Made by a program: the position numbers and the translations under genes
Assembly: GCA_027493955.1 (NCBI GenBank)
Contig: JAOSJT010000001.1
Coordinates: forward strand, 2,405,131 to 2,469,130
DNA length: 64,000 bases
Reading direction: 5' to 3'
Origin: Bacteroidia bacterium
GTDB lineage: Bacteria; Bacteroidota; Ignavibacteria; SZUA-365
Shown here: in pieces, positions 1-9,500 of the stretch
How positions within the stretch are numbered: position 1 is the first letter of the stretch
How the letters are laid out: each line of letters opens with the position of its first letter
Notes under the pieces: generated by a model
Database searches by the model: none
Seen by the model: the letters and a program-made list of their open reading frames with translations, nothing else
Told to the model about the DNA's origin: nothing

Positions 1-2765
1 GTAAACGTCACCGTCACCGTCCGGTTGCAGTTGTCGACGGGAGCCGTCCAGCTCGGCAGCACTGCGACAGCGCCGTCGCAAGCATCGAGCGCACTGGCAG
101 TCGCAGCCCAGGATGCGACACCGCCCGCGTCGTAACACTGTTGTATCAGGGTCGTTGGCGGGAGAGTGATCACTGGCGGAGTGATATCCCTCACAGTAAT
201 CGTCTGCATCGCGGTACTGGAGTTGAAGCAGGCATCCCTTGCCGTCCAGGTCCGTGTTACCATATAATTACCCGGACAATTGCCAGGAGACACATTGTCG
301 GTATGGGTGAGTACGGGCTGGGGATCGCAAAGATCAGAGACCTGCGGCGTCGAAAACACCGGTGTTGCAGGACAATCTATCGTGAGCGGACCGCCCACAC
401 CGGTGATGGACGGCGGGATGTTGTCCACCACAAAAATCGTCTGCGAGCACACTGCGGAATTCCCCCATAGGTCTGTGGCACGCCATGTGCGCGTCACGCT
501 GTAGTTCTGCGGGCAATTTCCCGGCGTGGTGACATCGCCGACGATGATCACAACCGGATTCGGATCGCAGTTGTCCGTAACCGTGGGAGGGGTAAACGGA
601 AGGACCGTCGGAGCCGGGCAGTTGATATTCTGGTCGGAGGCGCAACCCATTGTGGGTGGCGTGTCATCCTTGACCTGCACGGTGGCCTGACACATGGCCG
701 AGCAGTTGTTGGCATCGGTCACGGTCAACATCAGGGTGTAGCTGCTGTTGTTGGTGTTGCTGGCGGTTACCGATACAGTGGGACCGGTGTTGGAGCCGTT
801 GATAGTCCCTGTTCCGGCGCTGATCGTCCAGACATAGCTCGTCATGTTCGCGGGTCCCGCATGCACGGTTGTCGCACCCGGACAGACCGGATCGGTGTTT
901 GTGATGATGCATGACGGGAGCGGGTTGACTGTTACCGTTGTCGAACAGGTGCTGAAGCAACCATCTGTACTTTCCGTCGTGAGTATCACAGTATAGCTGC
1001 CATCACCGCTGGCATTTACCGTAAGCTGCTGGCCATTCGTCGGGCCCACAATGGTCCCGTTACCGGTTACCTGCCAACTGTAGCCAACAATATTCACCGG
1101 CGGCGTATTATTTGCCGGGGCATAATAGGTATGGCCGGAAGAGAAGGCACAAACAGACAGAGGACCACCAGTAATGTCACATGCGGGCTGCGGGTACAGC
1201 GACAAGGTCGCACTGCAGCCTGTGGCAATGGACAGTCCATTGGCGTCCGTCAGTACCGCGGTATAAGTGCCGGTGGTAGTCGGTCCGGCGGTAATGGTGA
1301 TCGCGAAGGTACTGGCGGAAAAATTATTCGGTCCCGACCAGCTCACCGTGTAGGGTGGTGTTCCATCGGCGATACGGGCTGCGGTAAAAGTTACCTGATC
1401 GCCCAGGCACGCCGTAACTGCTGATGGAGTGACCTCGCACTGCGGCGGTGGTACGAAATTACCGAAGTTGATATTCCCCTGTACATTTGTCGTGACAAGG
1501 TCCACCGCCCATGATTCGGGGGCGTATCCCAGCGCGATACCGGCTGCGGATGTTGCCACAGCGATTGCCGCTCCGCCGTTGATGCTTGTCGGTATAGGCG
1601 GATACGACTCATCCCATGTGGACGGCGGACTTTGAGCAAAGGCCGCGTAGGGGTAATTCGGTGGAGGAGATGCCGTGGGTTTCGGTCCCTGATGCAGTTC
1701 GCTTACAGTGTAAACAGCACCAGGCAGGCCGGTAAGACTGTACGCGCCCTGGCTGTCAGTTATCCGGGTGTACGATACCGGATTTCCTCCGACGATAGTC
1801 GAGATATAGATCGGCCAGCCCTCCAGCACCGGCTCACTCCCGTCACGCACGCCGTTCGCATTGGCGTCGTAATACTTCAATCCTGAAAGCTCCCCTGCGG
1901 GTGCGGGAGGGATAGGGATGGATACGGTACGGCTGCCGACACCGAGAACCGTCGTATGCCCCGATGCGCCCGGGACGTAGCCGGATCCCTGCCTGCTGTC
2001 GGTAGAAAATCCTGTCAGACTGTAAAGATAGCCACCCCAGGCGTCCGTCGGGGGGGTGTCAAGCTGACTTTGCAGCGAGAGTGTCCAGATAAACGTCTGG
2101 GAAAGATGAAGAACCAGGTAAATCTGGAGTGGCCCCGAATAGTTGGACGGAACACCCGCCGCAGTCAGGTCTGCCTGCGTTATCGTGAAGCAGCGCTCCG
2201 CCTCCGTGACCGTCCCGACACTCCCGTACGCGAGGGGAGTCGTCGTCAGATCGCGGTTCATCTGAGTTTCAGGCAAACTGAGAAGTTTCCATGCTGTCGA
2301 ACCACTACCCCAAACATTCGCGTCCGGGCACTTCTGGGCGTTATTGAGTTCAAGCACGGTAGCGACAGGACATGGTGTGCCACTCGGGCTCGGCCATCCC
2401 CAGCCGCTATTCGTCGTCAGAGGGAAATAACTGCAACCGGTAAAGCCGACCTGTACACCACGAACCAGATCAACGAAACGCGCTGCGGGATTGCCCTTGG
2501 TAAAATCATAGGCAATCCGAATCGGCGTAAATCCAGTCGCTCCGAGATTGCTCACATTGATGGTCAGGCAATAGGGGACCCATTCACCTTCGTCCCAGGC
2601 GTTGCCGAGATTGCCGGTAGTCCAGGTTGTGGTGACATTGGTCCCACCCGTGATATTCGCTCTGAAGCCCTCGTATTTAGCGACGGACCAGCCCGTCTGC
2701 GCCGTAAGGCCAGGTGCGATGAAGAGCGTGAGGAGTGCGACGAGCACTCCGGTAACGGATTTCAT
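1..2765 (-). CDS. Giant HYR/SdrD-type surface protein, N-terminal 921 residues (runs off the window)
   Basis: The reading frame is open from an ATG at 2765 to the window edge, so the C-terminus is missing. A GAGGAGG ribosome site lies just before the ATG. The order is: signal peptide (MKSVTGVLVALLTLFIAPGLTAQ), an N-terminal domain of about 260 residues starting TGWSVAKYEGFRANI, an SdrD/Cna-B-like module (about 290-360, GLKYYDANANGVRDG), cysteine-containing Ig/PKD-like modules (about 420-690), then HYR-like modules from about 700 (TDNCDPNPV, CPQNYSVTRTWRATD). The whole visible part is collinear with and strongly similar to the N-terminus of the complete protein at 3577-12372, so the two are tandem duplicates on the same strand. 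By analogy it should end in a T9SS sorting domain, but that is not visible. It is probably an exported cell-surface or adhesion protein. The domain reading is firm and the function is inferred. Confidence 0.88.
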   Translation of the reverse strand, partial: MKSVTGVLVALLTLFIAPGLTAQTGWSVAKYEGFRANITGGTNVTTTWTTGNLGNAWDEGEWVPYCLTINVSNLGATGFTPIRIAYDFTKGNPAARFVDLVRGVQVGFTGCSYFPLTTNSGWGWPSPSGTPCPVATVLELNNAQKCPDANVWGSGSTAWKLLSLPETQMNRDLTTTPLAYGSVGTVTEAERCFTITQADLTAAGVPSNYSGPLQIYLVLHLSQTFIWTLSLQSQLDTPPTDAWGGYLYSLTGFSTDSRQGSGYVPGASGHTTVLGVGSRTVSIPIPPAPAGELSGLKYYDANANGVRDGSEPVLEGWPIYISTIVGGNPVSYTRITDSQGAYSLTGLPGAVYTVSELHQGPKPTASPPPNYPYAAFAQSPPSTWDESYPPIPTSINGGAAIAVATSAAGIALGYAPESWAVDLVTTNVQGNINFGNFVPPPQCEVTPSAVTACLGDQVTFTAARIADGTPPYTVSWSGPNNFSASTFAITITAGPTTTGTYTAVLTDANGLSIATGCSATLSLYPQPACDITGGPLSVCAFSSGHTYYAPANNTPPVNIVGYSWQVTGNGTIVGPTNGQQLTVNASGDGSYTVILTTESTDGCFSTCSTTVTVNPLPSCIITNTDPVCPGATTVHAGPANMTSYVWTISAGTGTINGSNTGPTVSVTASNTNNSSYTLMLTVTDANNCSAMCQATVQVKDDTPPTMGCASDQNINCPAPTVLPFTPPTVTDNCDPNPVVIIVGDVTTPGNCPQNYSVTRTWRATDLWGNSAVCSQTIFVVDNIPPSITGVGGPLTIDCPATPVFSTPQVSDLCDPQPVLTHTDNVSPGNCPGNYMVTRTWTARDACFNSSTAMQTITVRDITPPVITLPPTTLIQQCYDAGGVASWAATASALDACDGAVAVLPSWTAPVDNCNRTVTVTF

Positions 2766-3526
2766 GATGCCTCCTCATGAATCGTGAGTCATAGACATTA
2801 GTAGCTGTATATATGATATCGAACGCGGCGCACTCCCCGGATACCGGGCATGTGAAGCACGGCGTTGTCGTTTCACGCGGGACTCGCAATCATGATGAAC
2901 TCAATCAGCGCCAGCGGCGGTCCTTCTTCCGGCGGACGTGTCATTCCACCGACGAAGCAGTGAAGAAAGACGCGGAGCGGTGTATTGTTGTTTGACGCCC
3001 GAACATAACACAACTTCTCATTCAAAGTCAAGTGCCGGCAGGGACAGCCGTAGCCGATCTATGCGCGGGCATCCCTCTAATTCCAGCCACTTTCCTTTAT
3101 TGCTGTGTTTACGGACAAGCAGCAGGAATCATTTGCCTGCTACTTGGGGGAACATTCCCTTGTACACTTCCCCGTCTCTGAACACCCAGACAGCCGCAAT
3201 TGCATCAACAGGGCGCACTCCGGTGCGAGCGACCGTTTCATCCATCTCTCTCCCCAGTTCGGCATGAATCATTTCCTGAATTTGATGGGTTACAGTCAGG
3301 AGTTTAAAAATCGTTCTCTCTGACTGGGTATTATTGTCTCAACTTCGACAGAAGTTCGTTTTTTTTTTAAGACGCATCGGAATTCTTCGATGCACAGCAG
3401 CTGTGGGACAAATTCCGGCTCATCCACCATGCTCTTCGGTCGCTATGATGCGGGTAGCACCCTGTATGACGTTGCGTCATGGTGGCACGCGCAGAGGATT
3501 TCAGACGTTAATCCATCACCAAACGC
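2766..3526. other. Intergenic region between the two HYR genes
   Basis: No credible gene is seen. The 3' part of this spacer lies behind the stop of the downstream-numbered HYR gene, and the part near 2766 is the upstream region of the truncated one. A T10 run followed by AAGACG at 3359-3374 recurs, with identical sequence, about 617 bp upstream of the other HYR gene (12989-13004). No promoter matching the -33/-7 boxes seen elsewhere was recognised. Confidence 0.5.
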
Positions 3527-3556
3527 GAGACGGCCGCTCCATGGAGCGGCCGTCTC
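3527..3556 (-). terminator. Perfect 30-bp palindrome after the giant HYR gene
   Basis: Positions 3527-3556 are an uninterrupted perfect palindrome (arms GAGACGGCCGCTCCA / TGGAGCGGCCGTCTC) 20 bp beyond the stop codon of the 2931-residue protein. On the minus strand it is followed by GCGTTTGGTG rather than a clear U-tract, so termination is likely but may not be purely intrinsic. Confidence 0.55.
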
Positions 3557-3576
3557 GGAGTCAGGATGGTCGATGC

Positions 3577-6500
3577 TTACTTGACGAGCATCATGGTCTT
3601 TACGGCGGAGAACTTGCGTCCGTCCGAACCGGTCGCGATCAACCTGTAGGTGTAGATACCCGATGGGAGATCGGCACCGGCGGCGCGGGAGTTCCACACC
3701 ACCGAATGACGTCCTTCGCGTACCTCGCCATCCACGAGCACCGCCACCAGGTTACCGAGCGCATTGTACACCGTCAGATGCACTTCGCTGTTGACCGGCA
3801 CGGAATACTCGATGGTTGTCGAGGGATTGAAGGGATTCGGATGATTCTGGAAGAGCTGGAAGTCCGAAGGCATGACTTCGGCGCTCGCGCTCTTGGGAGG
3901 CGGCACAGCATGATAGCCGGCGAAGAAGCGACCTTCGTCGAAGCCCTGGTTATAGGCGTCGAGCGCGGCCGAAATATCCGCAAGCGAAACAGTACCGGTG
4001 CTTCCACCACCCAGCGCCGTGTTGGCGAGAGCCAGCAGATCAGCCAGCGTCTTGTTCGTGCCGTTGGAGCCCAGATGGGTGAGCACCGAAGGCGGAATAT
4101 AATTCACCACGTACGTACCAAGACCGAGATCGTCGCCGTCACCGCAGATGCCGTTGACGTAGTTCGGATCCTCCGTCCTCATGTACGGCGTCGAAGGAGC
4201 CGGCAGGTTGAATGCCGCCAAACCCGGATCGAGTCGCAGATTGAGTGCGAAGGTAATGGCCTGGGCAAGCAGTCCATTGCGGAAACGCTGGCCCTGAAGC
4301 GGATACGGTATTGTCGTGGAGCAGTTGTTGGTGAACGTCGCATCGCCAACCGGCAGGGTTGCGGCAGGACCGCCGCCCGGCAGTTTGTTGATGACACACT
4401 GTGCGTCGTTGACGGTGATAGTCAGTGACCGCCCCGGCTGACCCAACACGATGGGACCACTGGAGAGAAGTTGCTGAATCAGCGCCAGACGCCGCGGATG
4501 GCCGATACCACACCAGCTACCGTTGGCGTTGCCGTATGCACCCTGGGTAAGAGTGAAGTACTGGCAGCGGCCTTCGGTAACAACTTGGCTCACCTCGAGC
4601 GAAGTGTTGCCGCAGGCATCTGTCGCAACCCATGTACGGGTGTGCTCCTTTTCGCCACTCGGCAGCACCACGGTTGTGGTGGACACGATGGTCACAGTCG
4701 GGTTGGTGTCGCAATTATCCGTCACGGTCGGATCATCGAAATCCCAAATCGATGCACACAACACGTCCTTGTCAGGAGCGGCGGTGAGCACGGGCGGGAC
4801 GTCATCAGCGACAGTGATGGTCTGGGTGACAGTGCCCGTCGTATTACCACACTCGTCCTCCGCGGCCCATGTGCGGGACACGGAATACTCCTGCGGACAA
4901 TTTCCGGGTACGATGACATCCTGTCCGACCTGATTTACCGTCACCGTGCCGCAATTGTCCGTGGCGGTCGGGGTGGTAAATACCACCTGCTGATCACAGG
5001 GGATCGTTGCGTCAGCGGGAATGATATCCCAGGTCGGCGGGGTCGTGTCCTCGATGGTGAAGGTCGCGGAAGTCGAAGCGGTGTTACCGCACTCGTCGGT
5101 TGCCGTGAACGTCACCGTTGCGGCGCCCGTGGCACCACAAAGGTCGGACAACGCCGTGAAGTCATGCGACCAGCTTACGCTGCCGCAGTTGTCTGTCGCA
5201 GTTGCACCGCCATTGTTGGCGAGCCACGCGGTGAGTGCCGCCTGATTACCCTGGCCGTCGCACTCGACGGTCTCATCCGAAGCGGAAGTGAGGGCCGGTG
5301 GTGTGGTATCCTGCACATTGATGGTCTGGACAAACTGCTGCGTGTTGCCGCAATTGTCCGTAGCCGTCCATGTACGAGTCAGGGTGTAGTTCGAGGCGCA
5401 GTTGCCATTCGTACGGGATTCGTTGTACACAATGTCCACGTTCGTATCGCAATTGTCCGTCGCGGTCGGATTGGCAGGTGTTGGCACCACATCACACTCA
5501 ACCGTGATCGGCGTCTGCGGAAGACCGCTCATCACCGGCGGAGTCGTATCCTGCACGTTGATGGTCTGGACGAACTGCTGCGTGTTACCGCAATTGTCCG
5601 TCGCCGTCCACGTACGGGTCAGCGTGTAGGTGTCGAGGCAGGGACCATTGGTACGAACCTCGCCATAGACGATGTCCACGCTGGCGTCGCAATTGTCCGT
5701 TGCGGTGACGACGGGAGGAGTCGGAACCGCGTCGCATTGCACCGTAAGCGGTGTCTGCGGCAGACCACTCATCACCGGCGGTGTCGTATCCTGCACGTTG
5801 ATCGTCTGCACAAACTGCTGCGTGTTGCCGCAGTTGTCCGTCGCCGTCCAGGTGCGGGTCAGCGTGTACGTGTCGAGGCACGGACCATTGGTACGCACTT
5901 CGCCGTAAACAATGTTCACACTGGCGTCGCAGTTATCCGTGGCGGTCACGGTCGGCGGATTGGGTACCGCATCGCACTGCACCGTGATCGGGGTTTGTGG
6001 TAAGCCGCTCATGACCGGCGGCGTGGTATCCTGCACGTTGATCGTTTGGACGAAACGCTGCGTGTTGCCGCAGTTATCCGTAGCCGTCCACGTGCGGGTC
6101 AACGTGTACGTGTCGAGGCACGGACCATTGGTGCGCACTTCGCCATATACAATGTCAACGTTGGCGTCACAGTTATCCGTCGCAGTGATGACCGGGGGAT
6201 TCGGAACCGCGCTGCACTCGACAGTGATCGGGGTCTGAGGGAGACCACTCATCACCGGCGGCGTGGTATCCTGCACGTTGATCGTTTGCACGAAACGCTG
6301 CGTGTTACCGCAGTTGTCCGTGGCGGTCCACGTGCGGGTTAGCGTGTAGGTGTCGAGGCACGGACCGTTGGTACGAACTTCGCCATACACGATATCCACC
6401 TGCGTGTCGCAGTTGTCGGTCGCCGTCGGAGTTGCCGGAGCGGGTACTGCGTCGCACTGCACCGTGATCGGTGTTTGCGGCAGACCGCTCATAACCGGCG

Positions 6501-9500
6501 GAGTCGTGTCTTGTACGTTGATGGTCTGCACGAAACGCTGCGTGTTGCCGCAGTTGTCCGTTGCAGTCCAAGTGCGGGTAAGGGTGTACGTGTCGAGGCA
6601 CGGACCGTTGGTGCGCACTTCGCCATACACGATATCCACCTGCGTGTCGCAGTTATCCGTGGCAGTCACAACCGGCGGATTCGGAACATTGTCGCACTGC
6701 ACCGTGATCGGTGTCGGCGGCAGACCGCTCATCACCGGCGGCGTCGTATCCTGCACGTTGATCGTCTGCACGAAACGCTGTGTGTTACCGCAGTTGTCCG
6801 TCGCAGTCCATGTGCGGGTCAAAGTGTATGTGTCGAGGCACGGCCCGTTGGTGCGCACTTCGCCATACACGATGTCCACCTGCGTGTCACAGTTGTCGGT
6901 CGCAGTAACGACCGGCGGATTCGGGACAGCATCACACTGCACCGTGATCGGCGTCGGCGGCAGACCACTCATCACCGGCGGGGTCGTATCCTGCACGTTG
7001 ATCGTCTGCACGAAACGCTGCGTGTTACCGCAGTTGTCCGTTGCCGTCCATGTGCGGGTCAAGGTGTAGGTGTCGAGGCACGGACCGTTGGTACGCACTT
7101 CACCATACACAATGTCCACCTGCGTGTCACAGTTGTCCGTGGCAGTTACTGTCGGCGGATTGGGTACCGCATCGCACTGCACGGTGATCGGGGTCTGGGG
7201 CAGACCGCTCATCACCGGCGGTGTGGTATCCTGCACGTTGATGGTCTGCACGAACTGCTGCGTGTTACCGCAGTTGTCCGTCGCTGTCCATGTGCGGGTC
7301 AGTGTGTAGGTATCGAGGCACGGACCGTTGGTGCGCACTTCGCCATACACAATGTCCACGTTGGTATCACAGTTATCCGTCGCGGTGACGACGGGGGGAT
7401 TCGGTACCGCACTGCACTCGACCGTAATCGGGGTCTGGGGCAGACCGCTCATCACCGGAGGAGTGGTATCCTGCACATTGATGGTCTGGACAAAGCGCGC
7501 AGTGTTGCCGCAGTTGTCCGTAGCAATCCAGGTGCGGGTCAGCGTGTAGGTGTCGAGGCACGGACCGTTGGTGCGTACTTCCGTGTAGGTAATATCAACA
7601 GACTGATCGCAGTTGTCTGTTGCGGTGACGTTTGCGGGACTCGGGACCGCGCTGCATTCCACCGTGATCGGAGTCTGCGGTGTGCCGGCGAAAATCGGCG
7701 GGGTTGTATCCTGCACGTTGATGGTCTGCACGAATTGCTGCGTATTGCCGCAATTATCCGTGGCGGTCCACGTGCGGGTCAGTGTGTAGGTGTCGAGGCA
7801 CGGACCGTTGGTGCGCACTTCGCCATACACGATATCCACCTGCGTGTCGCAGTTGTCTGTCGCTGTGGGCGTGGCCGGAGCCGGAACCGCGCTACACTCG
7901 ACGGTAATCGGGGTCTGCGGGAGACCACTCATCACCGGCGGCGTGGTATCCTGCACGTTGATGGTTTGCACGAACTGTTGCGTGTTACCGCAGTTGTCCG
8001 TGGCCGTCCACGTGCGGGTCAGCGTGTAGGTGTCGAGGCACGGACCGTTGGTACGCACTTCGCCATACACAATATCCACTTGCGTGTCGCAGTTGTCGGT
8101 CGCCGTCGGGGTTGCCGGAGCGGGTACTGCGTCGCACTGCACCGTGATCGGTGTTTGCGGCAGACCGCTCATAACCGGCGGCGTCGTATCCTGCACGTTG
8201 ATGGTCTGCACGAAGCGCTGCGTGTTACCGCAGTTGTCCGTGGCTGTCCACGTCCGGGTGAGTGTGTAGGTATCGAGGCACGGACCGTTGGTGCGCACTT
8301 CGCCATACACGATATCCACCTGCGTGTCGCAGTTATCCGTGGCAGTCACAACCGGCGGATTCGGAACATTGTCGCACTGCACCGTGATCGGTGTCGGCGG
8401 CAGACCGCTCATCACCGGCGGCGTGGTATCAACGACATTGATGGTCTGCACAAACCGCTGCGTATTGCCGCAGTTGTCCGTCGCAGTCCATGTGCGGGTC
8501 AGCGTGTAGGAGTCTACACACGGGCCATTGGTGCGCACTTCACCATACACTATATCAACTTGTGTGTCGCAGTTGTCGGTGGCGGTAACGACCGGTGGAT
8601 TCGGGACAGCACTACACTGCACCGTGACCGGTGTCGGCGGCAGACCACTCATCACCGGCGGAGTAGTATCAACGACGTTGATGGTCTGTATGAATCGCTG
8701 CGTGTTACCGCAGTTGTCCGTTGCCGTCCACGTGCGGGTCAAGGTGTATGTGTCGAGGCACGGACCGTTGGTGCGCACTTCGCCATACACAATGTCCACC
8801 TGCGTGTCACAATTGTCTGTGGCAGTCACTGTCGGCGGATTGGGTACCGCATCGCACTGCACGGTGATCGGGGTCTGGGGCAGACCGCTCATCACCGGCG
8901 GTGTGGTATCCTGCACGTTGATGGTCTGCACGAAACGCTGCGTGTTGCCGCAGTTGTCCGTCGCCGTCCATGTGCGGGTCAGTGTGTAGGTATCGAGACA
9001 CGGGCCATTGGTGCGCACTTCGCCATACACGATATCCACGTTGGCGTCACAGTTATCCGTCGCGGTGACGACGGGGGGATTCGGAACCGCGCTGCACTCG
9101 ACCGTGATCGGGGTCTGTGGCAGACCGCTCATCACCGGCGGAGTGGTATCCTGCACATTGATGGTCTGGACAAAGCGGGCAGTGTTGCCGCAGTTGTCCG
9201 TGGCCGTCCACGTGCGGGTCAGCGTGTATGTGTCGAGGCACGGACCGTTGGTACGCACTTCGCCATACACGATATCCACAGACTGATCGCAATTGTCTGT
9301 CGCCGTGACGTTTGCGGGATTCGGAACCGCGCTGCATTCCACCGTGATCGGGGATGGCGGCGTCCCGGCAAGAATCGGCGGCGTGGTATCCTGCACGTTG
9401 ATCGTTTGCACGAACTGTTGCGTGTTACCGCAGTTGTCCGTGGCCGTCCACGTGCGGGTCAACGTGTACGTGTCGAGGCACGGACCGTTGGTGCGTACTT

